Positions 15,150 through 24,102 of a stretch of DNA of 64,000 nt are shown here, piece after piece. The position numbers and the translations under genes are program-made. The stretch is from a virus. The notes under the pieces are model-generated. The model saw nothing but the letters and a program-made list of their open reading frames with translations. It did no database searches and had not been told where the DNA came from. How positions within the stretch are numbered: position 1 is the stretch's first letter; the number at the start of each line of letters is the position of its first letter. The stretch lies in IMG/VR virus record IMGVR_UViG_3300028394_002328, positions 62,001-126,000 of that record; one strand, 5' to 3'.

Positions 15150-16697
15150 ATGAGTGGATCACCATCATTAGTTAAGACCCCCTATGTAAAAACTAAATTC
15201 GCAACACAAAAAGAATTAGATGATTTTGTTAAGTGTTGCGACCCAGTTACTGGTTATCTATACTTCATGGATAACTTTTTTATGATTCAACACCCTACTA
15301 AGGGCAGCATGGTATATCATCCATGGCCTTATCAAGAACGGTTAATTCATACATACCATAATTATCGTTTTAGTATTAGTTTGATGCCTCGTCAAAGTGG
15401 TAAATCTACTAGTGCTGCCGGCTATCTACTTTGGTACGCTATGTTCGTGCCCGATTCTACTATCCTTATAGCAGCACATAAGTATACAGGCGCACAAGAA
15501 ATCATGCAGCGTATTCGCTACGCATATGAAAATTGCCCTGACTATATTAAAGCAGGTGTTACTACTTATAACAAAGGCTCATTAGACTTTGAAAACGGTA
15601 GTCGTATAGTTTCAGCCACTACTACGGAAAATACAGGTCGTGGTATGTCTATCACACTACTATACCTAGATGAGTTTGCGTTCGTTCGACCTACTATTGC
15701 TGAACAGTTTTGGACTTCTATTACACCTACACTATCAACTGGTGGTAAAGCAATTATCACTAGCACTCCAAATAGTGACGAAGACCAGTTTGCTCTTATT
15801 TGGAAAGGTGCTAATAAAACAGAAGATTCATATGGCAATCAAACTGAATTAGGTGTAAACGGATTTAGAGCATATAGGGCACATTGGACTGAGCAACCTG
15901 GCAGGGATCAAAAATGGGCTGATGAAATGAAAGCCCAACTAGGAGAAGATAGATTCCGTCGTGAAATAGGCTGCGAATTTATTATCGCAGATGAAACTCT
16001 TATTAGTCCTAGTACATTAATTGATTTAGAAGGTATTGAGCCTATCACCCGTATGGGCCAAGTTCGTTGGTATAAAAAACCTGAGAAGGGTAATATTTAC
16101 GCAGTAGGATTAGATCCAAGTTTAGGAACAGGTGGAGATCCTGCTGCTATACAAATCTTTGAAGCCAACACTACCACCCAAATTGGTGAATGGAAACATA
16201 ATAAAACAGACATACCTAATCAGATTAAATTACTAGCACAAATAAACAAGTATATCGTAGAATGTACAGGGGAAACTGATAATCTATATTATAGTATAGA
16301 GAATAATTCTATTGGTGAAGCTTCTCTAATATCATTAGCAGAATATGGTGAAACTAATATACCAGGTATTTTTTTAAGTGAGTCAGGCAAAAAGCGTAGA
16401 GGATACAATACTACACAAAAGTCTAAAATCACTGCCTGTGCTAAATTTAAAACGCTATTAGAAAGCAAGAAAATGAAAATTTATAGCAAAAGTTTGATAT
16501 CAGAATTAAAGACTTTTGTTGCTAGTGGTGGTAGTTATGCGGCTAAGATAGGTGATACTGATGATTTGATTATGGCATCATTGCTAACAGTTAGAATGCT
16601 ACAATCTTTAAGTGATTACTATCATGACTTGGGAGAACAAATTCGTGACCATGATGAATACATTCAACCATTACCATTCTTCGCCGTCTTAAGTTAA
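15150..16697 (+). CDS. Terminase large subunit (gp17-like)
   Basis: 515 residues, shorter than T4 gp17 (about 610). Packages DNA into the prohead. ATPase: Walker A-like MPRQSGKSTSAAGYL, Walker B LLYLDEFAFV, coupling motif ITSTPN. C-terminal nuclease: GLDPSLGTGGDPAAIQ with the metal-binding Asp, and DDLIMASLL near the end. Late promoter with leader hairpin upstream; weak SD. No small terminase is recognisable next to it. Confidence 0.95.
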   Translation: MSGSPSLVKTPYVKTKFATQKELDDFVKCCDPVTGYLYFMDNFFMIQHPTKGSMVYHPWPYQERLIHTYHNYRFSISLMPRQSGKSTSAAGYLLWYAMFVPDSTILIAAHKYTGAQEIMQRIRYAYENCPDYIKAGVTTYNKGSLDFENGSRIVSATTTENTGRGMSITLLYLDEFAFVRPTIAEQFWTSITPTLSTGGKAIITSTPNSDEDQFALIWKGANKTEDSYGNQTELGVNGFRAYRAHWTEQPGRDQKWADEMKAQLGEDRFRREIGCEFIIADETLISPSTLIDLEGIEPITRMGQVRWYKKPEKGNIYAVGLDPSLGTGGDPAAIQIFEANTTTQIGEWKHNKTDIPNQIKLLAQINKYIVECTGETDNLYYSIENNSIGEASLISLAEYGETNIPGIFLSESGKKRRGYNTTQKSKITACAKFKTLLESKKMKIYSKSLISELKTFVASGGSYAAKIGDTDDLIMASLLTVRMLQSLSDYYHDLGEQIRDHDEYIQPLPFFAVLS

Positions 16698-16704
16698 TAC
16701 AAAG

Positions 16705-16711
16705 ATAAATA
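16705..16711 (+). promoter_or_regulatory. T4-type late promoter, leaderless geometry
   Basis: ATAAATA, 4 bases, then ATG at 16716. Confidence 0.65.
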
Positions 16712-16715
16712 CTAT

Positions 16716-18458
16716 ATGCCCATTAAAACAGACTCATTAAACCGCGATTTATACAAATTACTCAAGGTAAGGGGTTACGATCCTATACCAAAAGGCAGCG
16801 ATGGGGAAACAGTACCTGTTCCTGATGAAGCCGAAGTTTTTAAATTTACTTTCAAAAAAGATGGTAACCCTGTAGACACTGCTTGGGTAACTATTGACAG
16901 TAACCAAGACTTAAAAATATATTATGATGATGATATTACTGACTCTACTAACGAAGATTTAGAATCAGGATCGTTTGATGATAGTTGGACTGGGTTTTTA
17001 CAACAATTAAAGATGTGGAGTCAACGCCGTCAGTTAGGCTTTGACACCGAAAACAAAGACCATTTAGCAAGTGATATGGCACAGAGGGATCATATGAAAA
17101 AGAAAGAAAACATAGCAGAAGGGTATTATCCAATGGGTAAACAAGCCAGTTATAGTGACGCTATACCTAGTGTCAAAATAATATTACAACATAACCGTAA
17201 ACTTGAAGAAGGTGAACAGCGTTATCGTAATATTTCTAGAATTTTCGTTGAAAATGCTAATGGCGAACGCTTTTTACTTAACACTACTAAGCCAGGTCTT
17301 GCCCGAGTATATGCTAGACATATCGCAGAGGGTGGCACACCATATGATGACCGCGCTAGTCATATTCAATCATTGGTTGAAGAATATGAAAAAATGGCAG
17401 GATTTGTTCGTGCTACCCGCAATGGACAATTTAATGAAAGTACCCAACGCTTAGTACTAGAAGGTGCTAATCATTATCAATCATTAAAAGAAACACTAAG
17501 CCGCATGACAGGTCGTCGCGGATACAATATGTATTTTGAAAGTTGGACTCCTGCTCTAATGGAAGATGATAGTGAAGTATCAGGTATTAATGAATTATTC
17601 GTTCAGGAAACACTAGATCCTAGAATTGAAAACGCTATGCCAATTCTTAAAAAATTACACAAGAAACTTGGTGAGATTAAAGAAGTTTCTCAGTTAGAAG
17701 AGTGGGCAGATAGTTTAATAAATGAATATAAGCAGGGTGATGACAGTGGTTATATTCAGTTATTACAAAGCAAATTAAAAGCAGGCAAGCCATTAACTGC
17801 CCAAGAAAAAGAAAAACTTAAAGCATATCTATCTGCTAAACAGTTAGGTCTAAAAGAAGAAGGTGATAGTGGTCAAACAGCACTTAATCCAGTTGGTATT
17901 CCTGAAGATGAACTAGATGAAGGCAAGGGTGCTATAAGAAAGTTCTTAGCAGGTTTAGGAATCATAGGTGCTTTAGGCGCACATATCAGTAGTGAAGACG
18001 AAGCCATAATACAAAGAATGGCTGTGAAATATGACCAAGCGCAGACTCCACAAGAGAAAGCACAAATCAAGCATGACATTGAAAGAGTTACAAAAGGTAG
18101 TTTAGTTAAAGAAGAAGATATAGAAGAAAGCGGGCTACAGGCATATCTTGGTAATAAGAAATATGGCAAAGAAGGTATGGATGCTTTACGCAAAGCAGGT
18201 CGTGATGGTGCTAGTAAAGAAAAGATGGCATCAATTCGTTCTAAGTATGACAAACTAGATGAAGTTGAAATGGACGAAGGCTTAGATGCTAACCAAAAGC
18301 GTGTAGGACAATTAGGCCCAACCGAAAAGGTAGGACCTAAAGGCGCAGTTGGTAAACTAGTTGGTGCTAATGAAAACTTTATCAATACAGTTGACCAAGC
18401 AGTAACGACTGAAGGTGTAGAAGAATTGGCTGCACTAAAACGATTATTGGGTAAATAA
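16716..18458 (+). CDS. Large hypothetical late protein (580 aa)
   Basis: Starts MPIKTDSLNRDLYKLLKVRG. An N-terminal domain with a beta-rich section (FKFTFKKDGNPVDTAWVTID) is followed by a charged helical middle (YDDRASHIQSLVEEYEKMAG) and a C-terminal part with one hydrophobic stretch (about residues 405-425) and low-complexity GDSG/EEGD linkers. Late promoter placed 4 bases before the ATG. Position after terminase and abundance of acidic helical segments suggest a virion or head-associated protein; no enzyme motif recognised. Confidence 0.75.
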   Translation: MPIKTDSLNRDLYKLLKVRGYDPIPKGSDGETVPVPDEAEVFKFTFKKDGNPVDTAWVTIDSNQDLKIYYDDDITDSTNEDLESGSFDDSWTGFLQQLKMWSQRRQLGFDTENKDHLASDMAQRDHMKKKENIAEGYYPMGKQASYSDAIPSVKIILQHNRKLEEGEQRYRNISRIFVENANGERFLLNTTKPGLARVYARHIAEGGTPYDDRASHIQSLVEEYEKMAGFVRATRNGQFNESTQRLVLEGANHYQSLKETLSRMTGRRGYNMYFESWTPALMEDDSEVSGINELFVQETLDPRIENAMPILKKLHKKLGEIKEVSQLEEWADSLINEYKQGDDSGYIQLLQSKLKAGKPLTAQEKEKLKAYLSAKQLGLKEEGDSGQTALNPVGIPEDELDEGKGAIRKFLAGLGIIGALGAHISSEDEAIIQRMAVKYDQAQTPQEKAQIKHDIERVTKGSLVKEEDIEESGLQAYLGNKKYGKEGMDALRKAGRDGASKEKMASIRSKYDKLDEVEMDEGLDANQKRVGQLGPTEKVGPKGAVGKLVGANENFINTVDQAVTTEGVEELAALKRLLGK

Positions 18459-18466
18459 CTTTCTAA

Positions 18467-18491
18467 AAAACCTCACTTTTTAGTGAGGTTT
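18467..18491 (+). terminator. Hairpin terminator
   Basis: AAACCTCACT (18467-18476), T-loop, AGTGAGGTTT (18482-18491). The trailing U-tract is short. Confidence 0.7.
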
Positions 18492-18503
18492 ACCATATCC
18501 GGC

Positions 18504-18542
18504 ATAAATACACTTGACGCAGCATGAAAGTTGTTATATACT
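18504..18542 (+). promoter_or_regulatory. Tandem late and sigma70-type promoters for gp32
   Basis: ATAAATA (18504-18510) is immediately followed by TTGACG (18514-18519), 17 bp, TATACT (18537-18542). The SSB gene can thus be transcribed both early and late. The leader contains a small hairpin GTTGTC/GACAAC (18556-18571). Confidence 0.75.
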
Positions 18543-18625
18543 TAGTACTGTGTTAGTTGTCTCCTGACAACGACATTTAAATCATATTTAGGCTCAAATT
18601 AGGCACATTTTTAAGGAGAAAACAA

Positions 18626-19606
18626 ATGGCAAGTCTAGCAGAAATCCGCGCTCGTATTTCAGCGCAAGAAAACAAGTCAACCAAGGGCTCTAACGCCCAA
18701 TCAGATAACGCAATCTACCCCCACTGGAACATGGATGAAGGTACTTCAGCTACCCTTCGTTTTATTCCAGATGCTAATCCAAAGAATGAATTCTTTTGGG
18801 TAGAGCGAGCGATGATTAAACTCCCATTCAACGGAGTTAAAGGTGATTCTAATACTAAACAAATTCAGGTACAAGTCCCATGCGTAGAAATGTATGGTGA
18901 TAACTGCCCTATTTTGGCAGAAGTTCGTCCATGGTATAAGGACGAAAGTCTTAAGGAAATGGCTAACAAGTATTGGAAGAAACGCAGTTATATTTTTCAA
19001 GGGTTCGTTCGTCAAAACCCTATTCAGGATGACAAGACTCCTGCGAATCCTATTCGTAGGTTTATTATCAGCCCACAAATTATTCCTATTATCCGTACTG
19101 GTTTGATGGATCCCGAGATCCTAGAACTTCCTACTGATTATGTTCGTGGATTGGATTTTAAAATTATTAAAACCAGCAAAGGTGGTTATGCTGACTACAG
19201 TACCAGTAATTGGTCTCGTAGGGAAAGCGCACTGACCGAAGCCGAGCAACAAGCAATTGAAGAACACGGTCTTTTCAACTTGGTAGACTTCTTGCCCAAG
19301 AAGCCTAGTGAGGCTGAATTGCGTATTATCAAAGAAATGTTTGAAGCAAGTGTTGAAGGTCGTCCATACGATAATGATCGTTGGGGAGCATACTATCGTC
19401 CATATGGTCTAGAAGCACCTGCAGGAGCAACAGCGGTACAAACACAAGCGACTACTAGTAGCGCACCCGCAACAGCACCCGTAGCAGATCCACATGATGA
19501 CCATGATGATGAAGCATCAAGTCCAGTTGTAGTTCCCAAAAATGCTCAAAGCGATAAAGCGCAAGACATTTTGGCAATGATCCGAGCCAGACAAAAATCT
19601 GCTTAA
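18626..19606 (+). CDS. 32: Single-stranded DNA-binding protein (gp32-like)
   Basis: 326 residues. Coats ssDNA in replication and recombination. It starts MASLAEIRARISAQENK, the basic self-association region of gp32-like proteins; the core contains PHWNMDEGTSATLRFIPD and WKKRSYIFQGFV; the C-terminus is acidic (DPHDDHDDEASS) before a short helix DILAMIRARQK, as expected for protein-protein contacts. Only two closely spaced Cys (CVEMYGDNCP) are visible where T4 gp32 has a zinc site. AAGGAG leads the ATG. UvsX and a UvsY-like gene lie downstream. Confidence 0.92.
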   Translation: MASLAEIRARISAQENKSTKGSNAQSDNAIYPHWNMDEGTSATLRFIPDANPKNEFFWVERAMIKLPFNGVKGDSNTKQIQVQVPCVEMYGDNCPILAEVRPWYKDESLKEMANKYWKKRSYIFQGFVRQNPIQDDKTPANPIRRFIISPQIIPIIRTGLMDPEILELPTDYVRGLDFKIIKTSKGGYADYSTSNWSRRESALTEAEQQAIEEHGLFNLVDFLPKKPSEAELRIIKEMFEASVEGRPYDNDRWGAYYRPYGLEAPAGATAVQTQATTSSAPATAPVADPHDDHDDEASSPVVVPKNAQSDKAQDILAMIRARQKSA

Positions 19607-19614
19607 TAGGAGTT

Positions 19615-19632
19615 AGGGAGCATCTGCTCCCT
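19615..19632 (+). terminator. Hairpin downstream of gp32
   Basis: AGGGAGC, loop ATCT, GCTCCCT. No U-tract, so more likely an attenuator, processing site or mRNA stabiliser than a full terminator. Confidence 0.5.
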
Positions 19633-19649
19633 TACTTAGGAGAATTCCC

Positions 19650-19886
19650 ATGACATTACCAGACGAAAGATTCCGTGCCCTTAAGCAAGGCAAAAAACTA
19701 CTTGAGGAGTTATGCGATCCAGGTCGCACTCCTCGTGTTCCCAGCTTAGTCAGGGATAAGGCAAGGGCCGCTCTAAGACATTATCCTAGTGATTACGAAT
19801 TGGATCGCATTGCGGATCAATGTCCAGATATCCTTGACAAATTATCGTTTGCTGATAAACTATATGCTAGTGGAATACACAAATAA
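19650..19886 (+). CDS. BPSL0761-like small protein (78 aa)
   Basis: MTLPDERFRALKQGKKLLEE, then SLVRDKARAALRHYPSDYEL. The pattern PDER-RA, V(R)-A, LRHYP is that of the BPSL0761 family common in betaproteobacterial chromosomes. Function of the family is unknown. AGGAG precedes the ATG. Its presence between gp32 and uvsX suggests acquisition from a betaproteobacterial host and is one of the host clues. Confidence 0.65.
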   Translation: MTLPDERFRALKQGKKLLEELCDPGRTPRVPSLVRDKARAALRHYPSDYELDRIADQCPDILDKLSFADKLYASGIHK

Positions 19887-19899
19887 TAAGGAAATGAAA

Positions 19900-20091
19900 A
19901 TGACAAAATTGAACAAACTAGAAAAAGTAAACGAATCGTTTACTGTGAATCGTTACGATAATGGTTACATGATTGAAGTAACTGGTCGTGACCAAGAAAA
20001 TGATTGGAAAACTTGTAAAATCCTTTGTACTTCAGATGAAGAATTGTTTGAGGTAATCAAAGAAGCATTGGCAATGGAATTGGATAGTTAA
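19900..20091 (+). CDS. Hypothetical protein (63 aa)
   Basis: ATG 19900 preferred (AAGGA 7-8 bases upstream; ATG 19894 possible). MTKLNKLEKVNESFTVNRYD, then a beta hairpin and an acidic helix ELFEVIKEALAMELDS. One base separates it from uvsX. No family recognised. Confidence 0.75.
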   Translation: MTKLNKLEKVNESFTVNRYDNGYMIEVTGRDQENDWKTCKILCTSDEELFEVIKEALAMELDS

Positions 20092-20092
20092 G

Positions 20093-21160
20093 ATGGCAAA
20101 ACCTTTTGATGTATCAAAATTTAGAAAGGATATCACAAAGTCTATTGAAGGACTTTCAATTGGATTTAATGATCCAACAGATTGGATCAGTACAGGAAAT
20201 TATGCTCTCAACTACCTCATTAGTGGTGATTTTAATAAAGGCGTTCCTCTTGGAAAGGTTACTGTCTTTGCCGGAGAATCAGGTGCAGGTAAATCATTCA
20301 TCTGCTCAGGAAACTTAGTACGCCATGCTCAACAACAAGGTATCTTCGTAGTATTGATTGATACAGAAAATGCCCTTGATGAAAAATGGCTACACGCACT
20401 AGGTGTATCAACTGATGAAGATAAACTTCTGAAATTGAATATGGCTATGATTGATGATGTGGGTAAAACTATATCAGAATTTATGAAATCATATAAAATT
20501 CTACCTGAAACTGATAAGCCAAAGGTCTTGTTTGTACTTGATTCATTGGGTATGTTATTGACACCAACTGATGTTAATCAATTTGAAGCAGGTGATATGA
20601 AAGGTGATATGGGTCGTAAGCCTAAAGCACTAACCGCACTTGTTCGTAACTGTGTTAATATGTTCGGTAATCATAATGTAGGATTAGTTGCTACTAATCA
20701 CACATACGCAAGTCAGGATATGTTTGATCCAGATGATAAAATCAGTGGTGGTCAAGGTTTTGTTTACGCATCTTCAATTGTAGTTGCTATGAAAAAATTG
20801 AAACTCAAAGAAGATGAGGATGGTAATAAAATTAGTGATGTAAGAGGTATTCGTGCATCATGTAAGATTATGAAAACTCGCTATGCGAAACCATTTGAAT
20901 CAGTTCAAGTTAAAATCCCTTATGAAACAGGTATGAGCCCTTATTCAGGAATGCTTGATATGATTGAAAAGGCTGAACTTGTTAAGAAAGAAGGTAACAG
21001 TCTTGTTTACACTACCCTTGATGGTGAAATCATTAAGAAGTTTCGCAAAGCATGGGAAGCAAATACAGATGGTTGCTTGGATAAAGTAATGAGTGAGTAT
21101 AGTCAAAAAACAAATCGTAAGATAAGTAATGTATTACCTGAGGAGGAAAATGCAGAATGA
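20093..21160 (+). CDS. uvsX: UvsX/RecA-like recombinase
   Basis: 355 residues. Forms filaments on ssDNA for strand exchange and recombination-dependent replication. Walker A GESGAGKSF, then LIDTENALDEKWL, Walker B VLFVLDSLGMLL, DNA-binding loop region ISGGQGFVYASSIVVAM. Length is close to T4 UvsX (391). Downstream genes overlap by ATGA, and the third gene is UvsY-like. Confidence 0.95.
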   Translation: MAKPFDVSKFRKDITKSIEGLSIGFNDPTDWISTGNYALNYLISGDFNKGVPLGKVTVFAGESGAGKSFICSGNLVRHAQQQGIFVVLIDTENALDEKWLHALGVSTDEDKLLKLNMAMIDDVGKTISEFMKSYKILPETDKPKVLFVLDSLGMLLTPTDVNQFEAGDMKGDMGRKPKALTALVRNCVNMFGNHNVGLVATNHTYASQDMFDPDDKISGGQGFVYASSIVVAMKKLKLKEDEDGNKISDVRGIRASCKIMKTRYAKPFESVQVKIPYETGMSPYSGMLDMIEKAELVKKEGNSLVYTTLDGEIIKKFRKAWEANTDGCLDKVMSEYSQKTNRKISNVLPEEENAE

Positions 21161-21405
21161 GTCTAGATATTATTTCATCCGTGTGGGATGCATTGGTTAC
21201 ACACATTGATTTGAATGAGCGTAAATATGCAGCCGAAACATTAGTTGATTTTTTAATTGATAATGATTTTTCATCAAATGATATTTTAGAGCATTTCCAA
21301 GGTGACTCTGAAATAACTCATGCAATTAAAGGGTGGGTTGATCAATACGGTGATGATAATTATGATGATCCATACGACATCGACGATTATGACGATTGGC
21401 TTTAA
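21157..21405 (+). CDS. Small acidic protein between uvsX and uvsY-like gene (82 aa)
   Basis: Overlaps uvsX by ATGA. Ends in a strongly acidic tail QYGDDNYDDPYDIDDYDDWL. Acidic C-terminal tails in this position could bind SSB or mimic DNA, but that is speculation; no family recognised. Confidence 0.75.
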   Translation: MSLDIISSVWDALVTHIDLNERKYAAETLVDFLIDNDFSSNDILEHFQGDSEITHAIKGWVDQYGDDNYDDPYDIDDYDDWL

Positions 21406-21864
21406 ATGAATTGGTATACGAAAATATCGCAAGACCTTTCTATTATACCTGATTTCATAACATACTACGAATTAGAACTAGTTTCATCTAAAAAAGAAGT
21501 GACCATATACGGCAATGTTGAAAAAAACATTGCCGGCTTACCCGGTATTACTGAGCATAGATTTAACCAGCTTCAAGAAATTGAGGCTGTGTTAAATTTC
21601 CTCAATATTAAACTTAGGCAAATTCGCCGAAAACATTTTCAAAAATATTTAGAAGCGTATAATAGAGCATTGACTAGCCGTGATGCTGAAAAGTATGTTG
21701 ATGGCGAAGATGAAGTTATTGATTTTGAAACACTTATTAATGAAGTAGCCTTGTTAAGAAATAAATGGTTAGGTGTTATGAAAGGATTAGAATCAAAAAA
21801 CTTTATGCTAGGCCATGTAGTTCGTTTAAGAGCAGCCGGCATGGAAGACATTCAAATAGGATAA
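21406..21864 (+). CDS. uvsY: UvsY-like recombination mediator (putative)
   Basis: 152 residues. Starts MNWYTKISQDLSIIPDFITY immediately after the preceding stop. Helical and charged, with RQIRRKHFQKYLEAYNRALT, then VDGEDEVIDF and a C-terminal GLESKNFMLGHVVRLRAAGM. The helix-rich layout, the TSRDAEKY segment, size near T4 UvsY (137) and location behind uvsX support a UvsY role: loading UvsX onto gp32-coated ssDNA. Sequence similarity to T4 UvsY itself is weak. Confidence 0.6.
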   Translation: MNWYTKISQDLSIIPDFITYYELELVSSKKEVTIYGNVEKNIAGLPGITEHRFNQLQEIEAVLNFLNIKLRQIRRKHFQKYLEAYNRALTSRDAEKYVDGEDEVIDFETLINEVALLRNKWLGVMKGLESKNFMLGHVVRLRAAGMEDIQIG

Positions 21865-21867
21865 AAA

Positions 21868-22662
21868 ATGTCAAATATTAGTATTAGAGGGTTAAAGCAA
21901 TATAATTCTCAAGCCGCGGCACTGGCTACTCAACAGTTGTACTGGAATAATATAGCATCAATTCCAGCCATTAATTTAAATGATATACTAACATCTCAAC
22001 CTTATAACACAGACTATGTGAAAAAATACGAAATTATTGAAACTACCGAAGACGCCCTTGTAGTTAGTGTAACACATAAACGGTTAACTTCTACTAAAAA
22101 TTATCGTAGTGGGATTCCTCTTAGAAATATGTTAGATTCGCAAATTTTTGATAACATCACTGATGAGGATCGAGAAATTGCTAATAAAATACGAACTTAT
22201 TACGCTCATCAATTTGTAATGTGGACTCTAAAGGGTATTAGACTTACTAAATTTAGAGATTGTTTGAATAATTATATCAATGGTGATAGTAAACGTTTTA
22301 AAGAAGAATACATTCCTATCATAGCCAAGTTGCCGTATTTTTATGAATATGATATTCAACTAGATGAAATTAAAAGATCCATCGATAGTGAAATTAATAT
22401 TGATAAAAGTTTACAAATAACGGCACATTGTATGACTCCAATTAAATCGTTGGTTCGTAAAAATAAACGAATTAAGTGTATTGAATATTGGCTTAGTGAT
22501 ACAAACAATCATGCTTATAAGATTCAAATAGAAATCAACAATCCATTGCAACATTTGTGGGATAATATTTTTAAACAAGAAATGAAAATTACTGGTATCG
22601 GCGTACCCAAACGCAGAGATGATTTTAAATATTACCAACTTTTAAACTGGTCCATAGCTTGA
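21868..22662 (+). CDS. Hypothetical protein (264 aa)
   Basis: MSNISIRGLKQYNSQAAALA, with Lys/Arg-rich middle (VTHKRLTSTKNYRSGIP) and several Tyr-rich stretches. Last gene of the uvsX run; its stop overlaps a new early promoter. AT-rich like the late genes. No motif recognised. Confidence 0.75.
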   Translation: MSNISIRGLKQYNSQAAALATQQLYWNNIASIPAINLNDILTSQPYNTDYVKKYEIIETTEDALVVSVTHKRLTSTKNYRSGIPLRNMLDSQIFDNITDEDREIANKIRTYYAHQFVMWTLKGIRLTKFRDCLNNYINGDSKRFKEEYIPIIAKLPYFYEYDIQLDEIKRSIDSEINIDKSLQITAHCMTPIKSLVRKNKRIKCIEYWLSDTNNHAYKIQIEINNPLQHLWDNIFKQEMKITGIGVPKRRDDFKYYQLLNWSIA

Positions 22663-22687
22663 CAGGAAATCAAGTTTGAACTATACT
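22659..22687 (+). promoter_or_regulatory. Early sigma70-type promoter
   Basis: TTGACA (22659-22664), 17 bp, TATACT (22682-22687), then GGAG before the ATG at 22708. Confidence 0.82.
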
Positions 22688-22707
22688 ATACTTTTGATGG
22701 AGAACAC

Positions 22708-22926
22708 ATGAGTAGACTAGCATTTATCGGCCGGCCGTGGGTGGCATTTGAAGCAACAGATCCACAGCACCGTGAGTGGTTTGCAGAATTTCGGAAGTTA
22801 GGCACTTGGGGCAAATGCCCTGTGCGATTCATCATTCCGGATGATCACGGTGATCTTATTACTATGATCCAACGACGGTTGATTGATTTTTATGTAGGTA
22901 AAGAATTTGGATCAACAAATGGCTAG
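22708..22926 (+). CDS. Hypothetical early protein (72 aa)
   Basis: MSRLAFIGRPWVAFEATDPQ, then WFAEFRKLGTWGKCPVRFII. First gene of the 22.7-27.6 kb early region, which is richer in G+C than the flanks. Overlaps the next gene by 8 bases. Unknown function. Confidence 0.75.
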   Translation: MSRLAFIGRPWVAFEATDPQHREWFAEFRKLGTWGKCPVRFIIPDDHGDLITMIQRRLIDFYVGKEFGSTNG

Positions 22927-23134
22927 GATTATCCTAAGTTGTGGGCATGAGGTATTTGATTTCAAACATTCATATCATACCATGACCAAAGGTACAGATA
23001 AGTATGGCGACCGAGCCATCGTATATCAAACTGTTTGTGGGACATGTGAAGATCGTTATAGGCAACAGGGTCAGATTTTTGACTTTGAAGAAGTAGCATA
23101 TCAATGGGTTAGTAAAGGTCAAAAAAACACTTAG
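22919..23134 (+). CDS. Small Cys-containing protein (71 aa)
   Basis: ATG 22919 lies within the upstream gene. MARIILSCGHEVFDFKHSYH and VCGTCEDRY supply SCGH and CGTC, a possible zinc site. Unknown function. Confidence 0.75.
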   Translation: MARIILSCGHEVFDFKHSYHTMTKGTDKYGDRAIVYQTVCGTCEDRYRQQGQIFDFEEVAYQWVSKGQKNT

Positions 23135-23150
23135 ACTAAGGATTATTGAA

Positions 23151-23459
23151 ATGAAAAAAGTTATCCGTGATGGTAAAGTTGCTGTACTGTATAGCCCGGG
23201 TTATGGAGCAGGGTGGTATTCTTGGCATAGTATTCCTGAACTGATCTATGATCCTGTGGTTGTAGAAATGGTCGAGAATCTAACCCCTTCTGAAGACATT
23301 GTAACATATTGTGAAGATAGATATCCTGAGGGTTACTATGGCGGTGCCGAAGATTTGACCATCTATTGGATTAATGAGGCCGAAGAATTCATCATAGAAC
23401 AATACGATGGTTCAGAAAGCATCCAATTCAAATCTCAAATGAAATGGTTGAAAGCCTAG
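23151..23459 (+). CDS. Hypothetical early protein (102 aa)
   Basis: MKKVIRDGKVAVLYSPGYGA, then GWYSWHSIPELIYDPVVVEM and an alpha/beta C-terminus EEFIIEQYDGSESIQF. Acidic overall. Followed within 2 bases by another early promoter. Looks like a conserved small phage protein; function unknown. Confidence 0.75.
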   Translation: MKKVIRDGKVAVLYSPGYGAGWYSWHSIPELIYDPVVVEMVENLTPSEDIVTYCEDRYPEGYYGGAEDLTIYWINEAEEFIIEQYDGSESIQFKSQMKWLKA

Positions 23460-23460
23460 G

Positions 23461-23489
23461 TTGACATTAAATCTGTGGTAGCGTATACT
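23461..23489 (+). promoter_or_regulatory. Early sigma70-type promoter
   Basis: TTGACA (23461-23466), 17 bp, TATACT (23484-23489), then leader with ACACTGAGAAAAGGGAG. Confidence 0.85.
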
Positions 23490-23519
23490 AAGGTATACAC
23501 TGAGAAAAGGGAGTTAGAT

Positions 23520-23714
23520 ATGAGTGCAATGGGCAGGCTTTATACAGAAATTCAAGAACTCTTAGAAGACGGAGTATTCCCGACGGTGATTGCAAGTCGG
23601 CTTGAGGTTCCCCTAAGTTGGGTAGATCAGATCCGCATGGATTTGGATGAGCCCGATTTGCCCTATGATAGTGAGGAACAGTTCCAAGATTACGATTCAG
23701 CCCTAGAAGGTTGA
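23520..23714 (+). CDS. Small HTH-like protein (64 aa)
   Basis: ATG 23520 follows GGGAG by 6 bases. MSAMGRLYTEIQELLEDGVF, then PTVIASRLEVPLSWVDQI, the alternation of a short helix-turn-helix (ASRLEVPLSWV), and an acidic tail. Possible small DNA-binding regulator. Its stop overlaps the next promoter. Confidence 0.7.
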   Translation: MSAMGRLYTEIQELLEDGVFPTVIASRLEVPLSWVDQIRMDLDEPDLPYDSEEQFQDYDSALEG

Positions 23715-23739
23715 CAATAATTTGGTTTGGGCGTATAAT
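23711..23739 (+). promoter_or_regulatory. Early promoter cassette
   Basis: TTGACA (23711-23716), 17 bp with TTTGGGCG at its end, TATAAT (23734-23739), leader ending AACGGAG. Confidence 0.88.
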
Positions 23740-23772
23740 CTATACATAGACAGTTAACTAACGGAGCAGAAA

Positions 23773-24039
23773 ATGTTCGTTGTTTTTCACACTGAATTTC
23801 CGAAACAAGACAAGCGTTATTTCAAGACCAAGGCAGGTGCCAAGCGTAGTGCTACCTGTGCTAATCGGAACGCAGGTAAGTTTGTCTACAACTTTGTGGA
23901 AGAATCTTGGTTCGAACTCAAGTATGGCCCGGTGGGTACTAAGGTCGTCAAGAACCTGATGACTGGTAAGGATATTGAAATTGCCGAGGATACTCCTTGG
24001 TGTTGTAACCCCGCTAGCGAAGCGTATTGGAGTAACTAA
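23773..24039 (+). CDS. Hypothetical early protein (88 aa)
   Basis: MFVVFHTEFPKQDKRYFKTK, basic N-terminal half with GAKRSATCANRNAGKFV, C-terminal TPWCCNPASEAYW with paired Cys. Own promoter and SD CGGAG. Unknown function. Confidence 0.75.
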   Translation: MFVVFHTEFPKQDKRYFKTKAGAKRSATCANRNAGKFVYNFVEESWFELKYGPVGTKVVKNLMTGKDIEIAEDTPWCCNPASEAYWSN

Positions 24040-24043
24040 TTAT

Positions 24044-24072
24044 TTGACAATAATTCGGTTTGGGCGTATAAT
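24044..24072 (+). promoter_or_regulatory. Early promoter cassette
   Basis: TTGACA (24044-24049), 17 bp ending TTTGGGCG, TATAAT (24067-24072), leader ATACACTGAGAAAACGGAG. Confidence 0.88.
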
Positions 24073-24102
24073 AGATTCATACACTGAGAAAACGGAGTTG
24101 TC

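Noticed and set aside
17873-18385. Minus-strand open frame of 170 codons in the large late gene
   Set aside because: Ser/Pro/Leu-rich antisense of a highly charged coding region; no start signals.
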